DNA of 39,384 nucleotides from JAKACA01 sp050010115. GTDB lineage: Bacteria > Actinomycetota > Acidimicrobiia > Acidimicrobiales > Bog-793. Shown here one piece after another: positions 8,977-17,915 of the stretch. The DNA is taken from the NCBI GenBank assembly GCA_050010115.1, contig JBEKLQ010000027.1, forward strand, positions 1 to 39,384, in the 5' to 3' direction. Positions within the stretch are counted from its first letter, which is position 1. Every line of letters begins with the position of its first letter. The notes under the pieces were generated by a model. The model was not told where the DNA came from, searched no databases, and was given only the letters and a program-made list of their open reading frames with translations. The position numbers and the translations under genes were made by a program.

Positions 8977-9453
8977 TCATCGGTACGTTGTCCGGTCCCG
9001 CAGCGACCTCGTGGCACCGGCCGCCCGCTCGACCAGCGTGAGAGTCTCGACCAACCGGGCGACGTCCCCGCTCAGCTTGATGCCGCCGGCCGCGAGCAGC
9101 GAGCCGGCAGTCCGCTCACCGGCTGCCAGCGCCACCGCGTCGGCGTAGGTCGTGACGATCACGACGTCGGCGGCCTCGACCGAGCCAGCGGTGACCCGGG
9201 CCTGCTCAGCACCGAGCGACATGGTGTAGCGGACCTCGTGCCCGGCGGCGAACGGCACGCCGGTCACTCTCTGGCCGACCGCGATGGCCGCGCCGCCCGC
9301 TTCGCCCGCCGCGCCGGCGCCGACGTGCGGCTCGTTCAGGGCCACCTCGAGAGCCTGCAGCCATTCGGGGGAAAGGAAGTCGAGCGGACCTTCAGTATCA
9401 GCCGTACCAGGCGTCCCGGCCCCGTTAGCCGTGTCAGGCGTCTGCCGCGTCAC
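8977..9453 (-). CDS. SCP2-like sterol carrier domain protein
   Basis: The 158-residue protein has a disordered Thr/Gly-rich start followed by one domain resembling SCP2: FLSPEWLQALEVALNE, an alternating strand region (VRYTMSLGAEQARVTAGSVEAADVVIV), then YADAVALAAGERTAGSLLAAGGIKLSGD. SCP2 domains bind lipids or acyl groups. The GTG start overlaps the end of sdhB by 20 bp, so it is translated from the sdh transcript. A lipid- or quinone-related support role for the dehydrogenase is a guess from position only. Confidence 0.72.
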   Translation of the reverse strand: MTRQTPDTANGAGTPGTADTEGPLDFLSPEWLQALEVALNEPHVGAGAAGEAGGAAIAVGQRVTGVPFAAGHEVRYTMSLGAEQARVTAGSVEAADVVIVTTYADAVALAAGERTAGSLLAAGGIKLSGDVARLVETLTLVERAAGATRSLRDRTTYR

Positions 9454-10348
9454 CGGAGCCGCCGGCCGATGCCGCTTCGGCCGGCGCAGCGCCAGAGCGG
9501 TTACCTCGCGCCTCGGTGGCGGCCGCCCCCGTGTGGCGGGCTGCCTCGGCTGCGCTCGTCGGCACCGGCCGTCCTCGGATCTTGCGTCCGAGCCAGGCGA
9601 TCGGGTCGTAGCGGGAGTCCACGACGCGCTCTTTGAGCGGGATGATGGCGTTGTCGGTGATGTGGATCTCCTCGGGGCAGACCTCGGTGCAGCACTTGGT
9701 GATGTTGCACAGGCCTATGCCCATCCGCTCGGAGATGTAAGCGCGGCGGTCCAAGGTGTCGAGCGGGTGCATCTCGAGCTCGGCCAGCCTCACGAAGAAA
9801 CGAGGCCCGGCGTATCGGGGCTTGTTCTCCTCGTGGTCACGGATCACGTGACAGACGTTCTGACAGAGGAAGCATTCGATGCACTTGTGGAACTCCTGCC
9901 CCCGGTCGATGTCGACCTGCGCCATGCGGTAGCCCTCGGCGGGCTTCAGCGGTGGGGTGAAGGCGGGGATCTGCTTCGCGACCTCGAAGTTGTACGAGAC
10001 ATCGGTCACCAGGTCCCGCATGACCGGGAACGCCCGCATCGGCGACACCGTGATCTCGCCGGGCGGGAGTGTGCTCATCCGCGTCATGCACATGAGGCGT
10101 GGGTGCCCGTTGATCTCCGCCGAGCAGGATCCGCACTTACCCGCCTTGCAGTTCCACCGCACGGCGAGGTCCGGGGCCTGTGTGGCCTGGATCCGATGGA
10201 CGACGTCGAGCACGACCTCGCCTTCCTGGGCAGGGATCCGGTACTCCTCGAAACCTCCACCCGACTCATCGCCGCGCCAGAGCTTCATCACGATCTCGCT
10301 GCCGACCGCGTGAGCCGGCCCCCCGCCGGAGTGTCCGTTCGCTGCCAT
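9434..10348 (-). CDS. sdhB: Succinate dehydrogenase iron-sulfur subunit
   Basis: A 304-residue electron-transfer subunit carrying electrons from the flavoprotein to the membrane subunit. The N-terminal plant-ferredoxin domain holds a [2Fe-2S] ligand set C67, C72, C75, C87 (NCKAGKCGSC...LMC). The C-terminal domain has C156-x2-C159-x2-C162-x3-C166 (CIECFLCQNVC) and C214...CC219/220...C224 (CNITKCCTEVCPE) for the [4Fe-4S] and [3Fe-4S] clusters. Residues from about 265 are an Ala-rich tail of low complexity, longer than most SdhB. The start overlaps the sdhA stop (TAATG). Closest remembered relatives are the SDH1-type subunits of mycobacteria (Rv0247c). Confidence 0.93.
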   Translation of the reverse strand: MAANGHSGGGPAHAVGSEIVMKLWRGDESGGGFEEYRIPAQEGEVVLDVVHRIQATQAPDLAVRWNCKAGKCGSCSAEINGHPRLMCMTRMSTLPPGEITVSPMRAFPVMRDLVTDVSYNFEVAKQIPAFTPPLKPAEGYRMAQVDIDRGQEFHKCIECFLCQNVCHVIRDHEENKPRYAGPRFFVRLAELEMHPLDTLDRRAYISERMGIGLCNITKCCTEVCPEEIHITDNAIIPLKERVVDSRYDPIAWLGRKIRGRPVPTSAAEAARHTGAAATEARGNRSGAAPAEAASAGGSGDAADA

Positions 10349-12147
10349 TACGTGGCCTCCTCGAACAGCTGGCGCAACTCGGCAGGCATGACGGGCTTGG
10401 CCTCGGACGTGACGCTGATCTCGTCGTCACGTACTCGGGCGACCATGTTGACTTTCTCCAGCTCCGGATCGGGCTTCGGGTAGTCCTCGCGCGTGTGCCC
10501 ACCCCGGCTCTCGCGGCGCTCGATGGCGCCAAGCGTCGTGCACCGGGCGCAGGCCAGCATCGACTCCAGATCGAGCGCCATGTGCCAGCCTGGGTTGAAC
10601 GAACGGCCGCCCTTGGCCGCGACCTTTGCCGCACGGTCGTCGAGGGTTGCGAGCTCCTCAAGCGCTCGCAGCAACTCGCTCCCGGTGCGGATGATGCCGA
10701 CGAGGTTCTGCATCGTCTCCTGTAAGTCCTCGTGGACGTCGTAAGGGCTCTCCCCCTCGGCTCGGAGGAAGCTCAGGGCGTGATTGGTCACGGCCCCGAC
10801 AGCACCCTCGTCGAGGGGGGAGCCTTTCCCGAGGCCGAGCGCATAGTCGGCGGCGCCTGCACCGGCGCGCCGGCCGAACACGAGCAAGTCAGAGAGCGAG
10901 TTGCCGCCGAGGCGGTTGGCGCCGTGCATCCCGCCGGCGACCTCACCAGCCGCGAACAGGCCGGGGACCGTCGTGGCGGCCGTGTCGGCCTCCACCCGGA
11001 CCCCGCCCATGGCGTAGTGGCATGTCGGGCCGACCTCCATGGCGTCGGTCGTGATATCGACATCAGCCAGCTGCTTGAACTGGTGGTACATCGACGGGAG
11101 CCGCCGGCGGATCTCCTCGGCCGACCGGCGTGAGGCGATGTCGAGGAAAACGCCACCGTGCGGGCTCCCGCGGCCGGCCTTCACCTCGGAGTTGATCGCC
11201 CGTGCCACCTCGTCGCGGGGCAGCAGCTCCGGCGGCCGGCGGTAGTCACTCTTGTTCGTGTACCACTTGTCGCCTTCTTCGATCGTGTCGGCGGTCTCAG
11301 CGGCGAAGTAGGGCGAGATGTACTTGAACATGAAGCGCTCGCCGTCGAGGTTCTTGAGCACGCCGCCATCGCCGCGCACGCCCTCGGTGACGAGCAGTCC
11401 CCGGGCAGATGGCGGCCAGACCATCCCGGTCGGGTGGAACTGCACGCACTCCATGTCGATCATGTCGGCGCCCGCCCACAGCGCCAGGGCGTGCCCATCG
11501 CCGGTCGACTCCCACGAGTTCGACGTGAACTTCCAGGTCTTGCCGATGCCTCCGGTTGCCAGGACAACCGCCTTGGCGGAGAACGTCACGAACTGCCCGT
11601 TCTGCCTCCAGAAACCCACCGCCCCATTCACCGCACCATCCGCGCCCCGGACGAGCTTGACGATCTTGCACTCCATGTACACGTCGACGCCGAGGGAGAC
11701 CGCCCGATGTTGGAGCGTGCGGATGAGCTCGAGGCCGGTGCGGTCGCCGACGTGGGCAAGCCGGGCGTAGCGGTGGCCGCCGAAGTCGCGCTGCAGGATC
11801 CGGCCGTCGGGCGTCCGGTCGAACAACGCCCCCCAGTCCTCGAGCTCGTAGACCCGGTCAGGTGACTCCTGGGCGTGCAGCTGGGCCATGCGCCAGTTGT
11901 TGAGCATCTTGCCGCCGCGCATCGTGTCGCGGAAGTGGACCTGCCAGTTGTCCTCCTGCCAGACGTTGCCCATGGCGGCAGCCACGCCACCTTCGGCCAT
12001 GACCGTGTGCGCCTTGCCGAGGAGCGACTTGCACACGAGCGCCGTCCGGGCGCCCTTGGCGAGGGACTCGATGGCCGCTCGGAGCCCGGCGCCGCCGGCC
12101 CCGATGATGACGACGTCGTAGTCGTGGGTCTCGTGATCGGTCGGCAT
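10348..12147 (-). CDS. sdhA: Succinate dehydrogenase flavoprotein subunit
   Basis: A 599-residue catalytic subunit that oxidises succinate to fumarate. Seen: the FAD dinucleotide fold VVIIGAGGAGLRAAIE at residues 12-27; GKAHTVMAEGG with H47 in the position of the covalent FAD histidine; HPTGMVWPPSARGLLVTEGVRGDGG in the capping region; and HGANRLGGNSLSDLLVFGRRAG near the substrate site. Length is normal. The ATG is 1 base from the stop of the membrane-subunit gene and its own stop overlaps sdhB. Fumarate reductase cannot be excluded from sequence, but the SDH1-type operon order favours succinate oxidation in aerobic respiration. Confidence 0.94.
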   Translation of the reverse strand: MPTDHETHDYDVVIIGAGGAGLRAAIESLAKGARTALVCKSLLGKAHTVMAEGGVAAAMGNVWQEDNWQVHFRDTMRGGKMLNNWRMAQLHAQESPDRVYELEDWGALFDRTPDGRILQRDFGGHRYARLAHVGDRTGLELIRTLQHRAVSLGVDVYMECKIVKLVRGADGAVNGAVGFWRQNGQFVTFSAKAVVLATGGIGKTWKFTSNSWESTGDGHALALWAGADMIDMECVQFHPTGMVWPPSARGLLVTEGVRGDGGVLKNLDGERFMFKYISPYFAAETADTIEEGDKWYTNKSDYRRPPELLPRDEVARAINSEVKAGRGSPHGGVFLDIASRRSAEEIRRRLPSMYHQFKQLADVDITTDAMEVGPTCHYAMGGVRVEADTAATTVPGLFAAGEVAGGMHGANRLGGNSLSDLLVFGRRAGAGAADYALGLGKGSPLDEGAVGAVTNHALSFLRAEGESPYDVHEDLQETMQNLVGIIRTGSELLRALEELATLDDRAAKVAAKGGRSFNPGWHMALDLESMLACARCTTLGAIERRESRGGHTREDYPKPDPELEKVNMVARVRDDEISVTSEAKPVMPAELRQLFEEAT

Positions 12148-13001
12148 CAGAAGAGCCTCGGGTCGTGGATGGTCCCGTTCGCCACGAGGAAGACGTAGAA
12201 GTCAGTCCACGCGATCCACCCGAGGGACACCCAGGCGAACAGCTGATGGTGCTTGTTGAGCGGTGTCACGATGTCCCGCCAGAACCGGTAGCGCACCGGG
12301 GAGGTCGAGAACTTCTTGGCGCTGCCGCCGCAGACGTGCCGGCAGGCGTGACAGCCGAGCGTGTAGCACCAGATCAGGACGGCGTTCACGATGAAGATGA
12401 GCGTGCCGAGGCCCATCCCGACGCCTGCTGGGAAGCGGAAGGCCTCGATGGCGTCCCAGGTGAGCAAAGCGGCGAAGACGACGGCGACGTACCAGAAGTA
12501 GCGGTGGATGTTCTGCAGGATCAGCGGGAAGCGGGTCTCACCCGAGTAGCGGCTGCGCAAGCCTCCGGATGTCGTGGATCCGGCGTCAGCGACGGCACAA
12601 GCCGGGGGAGAGGCCCAGAACGACCGGTAGTAGGTCTTGCGGTAGTAGTAGCAGGTCAGCCGGAAACCCATCGGGAAGATGAGGATCAGCAACGCCGGCG
12701 ACACGGTCCCGATGTTGCCGATCGGGCCCCAGCGGATCGCCGTCGGGCAGCTAGAGACCAGGCACGGCGAGTAGAAGGGCGACAGGTAGTCGCGCGGGTA
12801 GCCGACGAAGTAGTGGCTCCCACGGAACGCCGTCCAAGTGCCGTAGATCACGAAGCCGAGGAGGCCGAGCGCGGTGACGAGCGGTTGGACCCACCAACGG
12901 TCCTTCCTCAATACCTCCGAACGCGGAGGCCCGCCTCGGGCGGCACCGATGCTCACGGGGATCGGTGTCGGTGTCGCGGTGGTGTCCTGCACGACGCTCA
13001 A
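12147..13001 (-). CDS. SDH1-type succinate dehydrogenase membrane subunit
   Basis: A 284-residue integral membrane protein with about five hydrophobic segments (roughly 40-60, 95-118, 164-185, 196-215, 253-273). It resembles the single long membrane anchor of the actinobacterial SDH1 operon (Rv0249c type) rather than the SdhC plus SdhD pair. It has a cluster of potential metal ligands: C80, C85, C117, C135, H166, then C212-C217-H218-C220-H222-C224 (CYTLGCHACRHVCGG) and H251-H252. From memory, a mycobacterial SDH1 structure has a Rieske-type cluster in the membrane, so these are candidate ligands. I start at TTG 13001 because GGAGG lies 9 bases upstream; GTG 12992 is the alternative. Confidence 0.85.
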   Translation of the reverse strand: MSVVQDTTATPTPIPVSIGAARGGPPRSEVLRKDRWWVQPLVTALGLLGFVIYGTWTAFRGSHYFVGYPRDYLSPFYSPCLVSSCPTAIRWGPIGNIGTVSPALLILIFPMGFRLTCYYYRKTYYRSFWASPPACAVADAGSTTSGGLRSRYSGETRFPLILQNIHRYFWYVAVVFAALLTWDAIEAFRFPAGVGMGLGTLIFIVNAVLIWCYTLGCHACRHVCGGSAKKFSTSPVRYRFWRDIVTPLNKHHQLFAWVSLGWIAWTDFYVFLVANGTIHDPRLF

Positions 13002-13187
13002 ATGCCAAGTCCTCCGTGTCGCTGGTCCGGCCTAACACCCGGCGCCCCGGTCATTCTCACCGGTGCGGGGCCGGGCTGTAGCGATCTTTCCATCATTCAC
13101 CGGCTTCTTGCGAGTTCATCGCACGCGAAGCCCGATGGATGCCTCCGAGAAGTCCGCCCGGAGGCTGCCCGGCGCCTACGGCGAGCC

Positions 13188-14048
13188 TCAGCCGACTGCC
13201 CGGTCCTTGTCGTCTTCCCACATGCGGGTGCCGAGCAACTCGAACAACTCCTCGTTGAAGGGCTCGAAGTGCTCCGCCAACCGGTCGAGCACGACCTGGT
13301 CGGGCGCGTCCATGCGGCGAGCTGCATTGAGCGAGGGCAGGGGCACCGGGTTGGGCGCGAGGTCGAGCCACTCGAGCACGGAGGCGCGCACTGCCGGATC
13401 CGAGAAGACCCGCTCGCTCTCCAGCACGAGGATGCGGTCACGGCCGACGACATCGAACCAGCGGCGCAGTTGCGGCGCGTACTCGCCACGCCCGACATAG
13501 GAGAAGTGCTTGTGGTCGTAGTCGAACAGGCCCTGGGCGACCCGCTCGTTCGAGCCCTTCAGTCGTTCGCTCTCGAGGAGGATCGCCCGCTCGAACGTCT
13601 CGGGCTCGGCGCCGATGCGCCGCTGTAGGAAGTAGTGCGAGATTGCCCGCTCCACCGGCTCGCGCAGCTGGACGATGAACCTCGTGGACTCCGGGAGGTC
13701 GCGCTTGACCCGCTCGGGCGAGGGCGAGTGGGCGAGCATGTACGGACTGGCCTCACCGGTGATCTTGCCGTGACGGGGAAACGGGAAGTGCGACCGGTAC
13801 CAGCGCATCCCTCGCCGATATTCGACGTCGAAGTAGTGGATCTCCTTCCGCGATGCGGGCATCACGCCGGGGTGAGCGCACAGCCAGCGGTACAGCGACG
13901 TCGTCCCGGAGCGCTGGGCTCCAAGGATGATGAACGAGGGCATCGCCCTCCGCTCGGCGGTCATCTCACGCCAGGTCTGCACGGGGAGGCGAGCGACGTC
14001 CTTCACCTTCGGTGGAGTGTGCTCTTTGATCGTGGCGGTCAGCGGCAT
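13188..14048 (-). CDS. Sulfotransferase family protein
   Basis: A 286-residue PAPS-dependent sulfotransferase. The 5'-phosphosulfate loop is LGAQRSGTTSLYRW at residues 42-55, and the 3'-phosphate site is FIVQLREPVERAISHY at about 124-139; the order and spacing match the heparan-sulfate-type sulfotransferase fold (Sulfotransfer_1). The ATG is preceded by CAGGAG at a suitable distance. The acceptor is unknown. A surface polysaccharide made by the locus at 1-8.4 kb is a possible substrate, but the sdh operon lies between, so this is inference. The 186 bp between this region and the sdh start contains no gene that I can support. Confidence 0.87.
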   Translation of the reverse strand: MPLTATIKEHTPPKVKDVARLPVQTWREMTAERRAMPSFIILGAQRSGTTSLYRWLCAHPGVMPASRKEIHYFDVEYRRGMRWYRSHFPFPRHGKITGEASPYMLAHSPSPERVKRDLPESTRFIVQLREPVERAISHYFLQRRIGAEPETFERAILLESERLKGSNERVAQGLFDYDHKHFSYVGRGEYAPQLRRWFDVVGRDRILVLESERVFSDPAVRASVLEWLDLAPNPVPLPSLNAARRMDAPDQVVLDRLAEHFEPFNEELFELLGTRMWEDDKDRAVG

Positions 14049-14091
14049 GGTGCTCCTGGGTCTGTCGTGAGTCGAGACAGCCTACTTAAGG

Positions 14092-15570
14092 TCAGGAACG
14101 GGAGCGGTACGTGGCCCGCGGGCCGGCAGAGTCCTTGTTCAGGCGTTTGGAGAGGTGCAACCCCTCGAGCACGAGCTCGATGGCGCTCGCGAGCGCGCCC
14201 GGGCTCTCGGACCCGGCGAGCGCCATGGCGGGGGCGCGCATAGCCGGGATTTGCTCCAGCACGCCGAGGTAAGCGGCCGAATCGAGGTCCGGTCCGGCGT
14301 GCACGACAATGCCGTCATCAAAGCCGCCCACGACCTGTCCGAGCTGCTCGGTAGGGCAGTTCTCCCGGAAGGTATGCAGGACAGCGGCTTTCAGGAGCTT
14401 GTCGACGACCTCCTCGTCGTCGCCCTCCTCCAGCGATTCAATCTCGAGCTTGCCGAGCGTCGAGGACCACAGGGAGTCAAGGTCGCTCACGCGCGGCACC
14501 GCTTCGTGCTCGCCGTGACGGATGGAGCGCCGCACCGACGCCGCTGCCAGTGTCTCGAAGTTGGCGACGCTCAAGCGGACCGACACGCCGGAATGCTGGC
14601 TGACGCGGGGGCTCCGCCGGGCGAGCTGGCTGACGCGGGCGACGATCTCGGCCATGAACGGCGGGATCTCCACCCGGATGCCGAGGCTGTCGAGCGGCTG
14701 AGCTTCCTGGTGGATGATCGTCAGCTCCGTCTCGATGTCAAGCGGGTAGTGGGTCCGAAGGCGCGTGCCGAAGCGGTCCTTGAGCGGCGTGATGATCCGC
14801 CCGCGGTTCGTGTAGTCCTCCGGGTTGGCTGAGGCGACGAGCATGACGTCGAGCGGGAGCCGAACCTTGTGGCCGCGGATCTGGATGTCGCGCTCCTCGA
14901 GCACGTCGAGCAGCCCGACCTGGATTCGCTCGGCGAGGTCGGGGAGCTCGTTGATGGCGAAGATCCCCCGGTTCGAGCGGGGCACGAGGCCGTAGTGGAT
15001 CGTGAGCTCGTCAGACAGGTACCGCCCCTCGGCGATCTTGATCGGATCCACCTCACCGATGACGTCCGCGATCGAGGTATCCGGGGTGGCCAGCTTCTCG
15101 CCGTACCGGCGCGAACGGTGGACCCAGGCGATCGGCGTCTCGTCACCGCGCTCGGCGACGAGGTCGCGGGCGTAGCGAGAAACCGGGGCGAACGGGTCGT
15201 CGTTGATCTCGGACCCTTCGACGATCGGCAGCCACTCGTCGAGCAGGTTCACGAGGGAGCGGATGATGCGGCTCTTGGCCTGGCCTCGCTCACCCAAGAT
15301 GATCACGTCGTGGCCGGCGATGATGGCGCACTCGAGCGAGGGCAGGACGTCGTCGTCGTAGCCGAGCACGCCGTCGACGGCGGGCTGGCCGGCAGCGATC
15401 CTCACGAGGAGGTTGCGGCGGATCTCACGTTTCACCGGCTCGGATCGGTAGCCCGAGGCCTTGAGCTCGCCGAAGGTGGAGGCTTTGGGCGCTCCGGCGT
15501 GGTCGTAGGCCGATGGGGTGCCGAGCTTGGGTGCGCCGGTGGGTTCGGTCGAGGCAGACGATTCAGACAT
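14092..15570 (-). CDS. MoxR/ChlI-like AAA+ ATPase
   Basis: A 492-residue AAA+ protein. After a disordered 45-residue N-terminus there is a Walker A GERGQAKSR at 93-101, a Walker B-like GIFAINE at 202-208, and sensor 1 MLVASANPEDYTNRG at 243-257, characteristic of the magnesium chelatase/MoxR branch. The partner VWA protein is encoded divergently 102 bp away. This combination matches the mycobacterial pair Rv0958/Rv0959 as I remember it. MoxR-VWA systems are generally considered chaperone-like complexes that remodel or load metal into client proteins; a true Mg-chelatase role is unlikely because no bacteriochlorophyll genes are present here. A TAGGCT element 9 bases before the ATG suggests a leaderless mRNA. 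Confidence 0.87.
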   Translation of the reverse strand: MSESSASTEPTGAPKLGTPSAYDHAGAPKASTFGELKASGYRSEPVKREIRRNLLVRIAAGQPAVDGVLGYDDDVLPSLECAIIAGHDVIILGERGQAKSRIIRSLVNLLDEWLPIVEGSEINDDPFAPVSRYARDLVAERGDETPIAWVHRSRRYGEKLATPDTSIADVIGEVDPIKIAEGRYLSDELTIHYGLVPRSNRGIFAINELPDLAERIQVGLLDVLEERDIQIRGHKVRLPLDVMLVASANPEDYTNRGRIITPLKDRFGTRLRTHYPLDIETELTIIHQEAQPLDSLGIRVEIPPFMAEIVARVSQLARRSPRVSQHSGVSVRLSVANFETLAAASVRRSIRHGEHEAVPRVSDLDSLWSSTLGKLEIESLEEGDDEEVVDKLLKAAVLHTFRENCPTEQLGQVVGGFDDGIVVHAGPDLDSAAYLGVLEQIPAMRAPAMALAGSESPGALASAIELVLEGLHLSKRLNKDSAGPRATYRSRS

Positions 15571-15579
15571 GGCCGCGAA

Positions 15580-15585
15580 AGCCTA
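15580..15585 (-). promoter_or_regulatory. -10 element for the MoxR ATPase gene (leaderless)
   Basis: Minus-strand TAGGCT ends 9 bases before the ATG at 15570. No Shine-Dalgarno sequence lies between, so transcription would begin at or near the A of the start codon. Confidence 0.5.
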
Positions 15586-15659
15586 GTGACGCCTGCCCGC
15601 TCCCGGCTCGGCGGCGTCACCGCTGGCCGGCACCGCTGGTTCTCCCGGGTGGGTGTTCC

Positions 15660-15665
15660 TACACT
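15660..15665 (+). promoter_or_regulatory. -10 element for the VWA gene (leaderless)
   Basis: TACACT ends 7 bases before the GTG at 15673, with no ribosome site between. It supports this GTG as the start and a leaderless mRNA. With the minus-strand element at 15580 it forms a compact divergent promoter region. Confidence 0.5.
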
Positions 15666-15672
15666 TCAGATC

Positions 15673-17733
15673 GTGCCCCATAGCTCGTACTCCCGCTGGG
15701 ACGGATCCCAACAGGGCTTCGATCTCGACGCCGACGCCATCTTGGACGAGATCAATGACGACGTCATGTACCACGGTGACGTGAACGCGGCGTTGCGGCG
15801 GATGATGCAGCAGGGCTTCTCGGATCGTGACGGCAAGCGGATCGCAGGCCTGCGCGAATTGCTGGAACGGCTGCGGGAGCGCCGGCGGGAGGAGCGTGAG
15901 CAGTACGACCTCGGCGGCGTCTACAGCGAGATCGCCGCCGAACTCGACGAAGTAGTCGCCATGGAGCGCTCCGCCCTCGACGACCTCGAGTCCGAGGCCC
16001 GGGAGTCCGGGGACGAGCGCCGCCGGCAGGTGACCGACGAAGTGGTTGCCAACCGGCGGACCGAGCTCGGTCTCCTCCCGGACGACTTGGCGGGAAAGGT
16101 CCGGGGGCTCTCGCACTACGAGTTCACCTCGAGCGAGGCACGGGAGCGTTTCGAGGAGCTGACGGAGCGCTTGCGCCAGGAGGTCGTGCAGTCGTACATC
16201 GACCAGGCGGCCGGCGCCGTCGCCGGCATGGGCGAGGAAGAGCGTGACCGGTTGCGCCGAGCACTCGACGGCCTCAACAAGATGATCGAGCAACGGGCGG
16301 CGGGGGAGGATCTCGATCCGAGTTTCTCGCAGTTCATGGACGAGTTCGGTGACTTCTTCCCGGGCGATCCGCAGAACCTCGACGAGCTGCTGGAGCAACT
16401 GGCTCAGCGGATGGCGGCGACCTCGGCGATGCTCGCCTCGATGACCGCCGGGCAGCGCCAGCAGCTGCAGTCCCTCATGGACGAGCTGCTCGGCGACATG
16501 GACCTCTCCTGGCAGGTCAACCGGTTGGCGGGGAACCTGCGGTCGATGTTCCCCGAGGCCCCTTGGGACCGTCGCGTGTCGTTCTCCGGAGGGGAGGCCC
16601 CGGGGCTCGCCGAGGCGTCCGACCTGTTCTCCCGGCTCGCGGAGCTCGACCAGCTCGAGCAGCTGCTCTCCGGCGCCCCCCAGCCCGGAGCATTGGCGGA
16701 GATCGACATCGACCGGGCTCGGGAGCTGCTCGGCAATGACTCGGCGGCTTCGCTGGCAGAGCTCGCCAAGCTGGCCAAGCGCCTGGAGGACGCCGGCCTG
16801 GTCGAGAACCAGGAGGGCCGGCTGGAGCTGACACCGCGCGGCCTGCGTCACATCGGCCAACGGGCCCTCAAGGACCTGTTCTCCAAGCTGGCGAAGGATC
16901 GGCTGGGAGGCCACGAGCTGGCGCTGCGGGGCACTGGTCACGAGCGCGCCGATCGGACCAAGGCCTACGAGTTCGGGGATCCGTTCAATCTCCACATCGA
17001 GCGGACGCTGCGCAACGCGCTGCGACGTGAGGCCGGCGCGGCTGGCGAGGGCGGGAACGCTGCGGGCGGGGTCGGCGCCGGAGTTCGTTTCCCGGTGCGG
17101 CTCAAACCCGAGGACTTCGAGATCGAGCAGACGGAGCACCTGACGAGCTGCGCCACGGTGCTGCTTTTGGACCTGTCCCTCTCTATGCCGATGCGTGACA
17201 ACTTCCTCGCAGCGAAGAAGGTCGCGATCGCCATGCACGCGCTGATCTCGAGCCAGTTCCCGAGGGATTACTTGGGGATGGTGGGTTTCTCGGAGATCGC
17301 GCGGGAGATCAAAGCTGCCAACCTCCCTGAGGTGTCATGGGACTTCGTGTACGGCACGAACATGCAGCATGCCCTGATCCTCGCCCGCCGCATGCTCGCC
17401 AGCCGCTCGGGCACCAAGCAGATCTTCATGATCACCGACGGTGAGCCGACCGCCCATCTGATGGAGGACGGCGAGGTGTTCTTCAACTACCCGCCGGTCC
17501 GGGCGACCGTGGACGCCACGTTGGCCGAGGTGCTGCGCTGCACGCGCGAAGGGATCCGGCTCAACACGTTCGCCCTCGACGCGACCGGTCACCTCCGGGA
17601 CTTCGTCGAGAAGATCACGCAAATGAACGGTGGGCGGGCGTTCTTCACGACTCCTGAGACGCTGGGCGACTACGTCCTCGTGGACTTCATCGAGCATCGG
17701 CGGGGTCCCGGGCGCCATGGGCGCACGGCCTGA
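15673..17733 (+). CDS. VWA domain protein, partner of the MoxR ATPase
   Basis: A 686-residue protein. The first 480 residues are mostly charged helices, including EEI-like coiled segments rich in Arg/Glu. The C-terminal von Willebrand A domain carries a MIDAS motif D500-L-S-L-S (LLLDLSLSM) and a second metal-site segment with D589 in ITDGEPTAH, so metal-dependent partner binding should be intact. The frame is open upstream to 14869, but that part is antisense to the MoxR gene; GTG 15673 gives MPHSSYSRWDG and sits just behind a -10 element. Length fits Rv0959-like proteins. It probably works as a complex with the divergent AAA+ ATPase. Confidence 0.87.
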   Translation: MPHSSYSRWDGSQQGFDLDADAILDEINDDVMYHGDVNAALRRMMQQGFSDRDGKRIAGLRELLERLRERRREEREQYDLGGVYSEIAAELDEVVAMERSALDDLESEARESGDERRRQVTDEVVANRRTELGLLPDDLAGKVRGLSHYEFTSSEARERFEELTERLRQEVVQSYIDQAAGAVAGMGEEERDRLRRALDGLNKMIEQRAAGEDLDPSFSQFMDEFGDFFPGDPQNLDELLEQLAQRMAATSAMLASMTAGQRQQLQSLMDELLGDMDLSWQVNRLAGNLRSMFPEAPWDRRVSFSGGEAPGLAEASDLFSRLAELDQLEQLLSGAPQPGALAEIDIDRARELLGNDSAASLAELAKLAKRLEDAGLVENQEGRLELTPRGLRHIGQRALKDLFSKLAKDRLGGHELALRGTGHERADRTKAYEFGDPFNLHIERTLRNALRREAGAAGEGGNAAGGVGAGVRFPVRLKPEDFEIEQTEHLTSCATVLLLDLSLSMPMRDNFLAAKKVAIAMHALISSQFPRDYLGMVGFSEIAREIKAANLPEVSWDFVYGTNMQHALILARRMLASRSGTKQIFMITDGEPTAHLMEDGEVFFNYPPVRATVDATLAEVLRCTREGIRLNTFALDATGHLRDFVEKITQMNGGRAFFTTPETLGDYVLVDFIEHRRGPGRHGRTA

Positions 17734-17771
17734 ACCCAGGGGTTCCGGCCGCTGCTCGGGCACTGTTCGGG

Positions 17772-17786
17772 AGGCCGTCTCGGCCT
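17772..17786 (+). terminator. Hairpin downstream of the VWA gene
   Basis: A perfect 6-bp stem AGGCCG/CGGCCT with a 3-base loop lies 39 bp after the VWA stop. There is no T-tract, so it is at most a weak or factor-assisted terminator. Confidence 0.25.
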
Positions 17787-17837
17787 GGCTCGCGACGCCG
17801 CCGGGCACCGTTCGGCACCCCCGCCGAGAATTTCCTC

Positions 17838-17866
17838 TTGCATCGCGCCGCTCTGAGGGTCATTAT
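17838..17866 (+). promoter_or_regulatory. Candidate sigma-70-type promoter of the forward whiB
   Basis: TTGCAT at 17838-17843 and CATTAT at 17861-17866 are separated by exactly 17 bp. It would give a leader of about 45 bases before the ATG at 17916, which has its own GGGGAGGGG ribosome site. Confidence 0.4.
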
Positions 17867-17876
17867 GGCTTACAGC

Positions 17877-17890
17877 CGTGTAACTACACG
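17877..17890. promoter_or_regulatory. Perfect palindrome between the whiB promoter and start codon
   Basis: CGTGTA-AC-TACACG has 6-bp arms around a 2-bp centre and lies just downstream of the expected transcription start. The position is that of a repressor operator; the binding protein is unknown. Confidence 0.35.
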
Positions 17891-17915
17891 ACTGCGAGTC
17901 ACCTCTGGGGAGGGG

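Noticed and set aside
15583..17238. 551-codon minus-strand frame opposite the VWA gene
   Set aside because: Shadow frame; low-complexity Leu/Arg/Gln protein, while the forward frame has intact VWA metal-site motifs.
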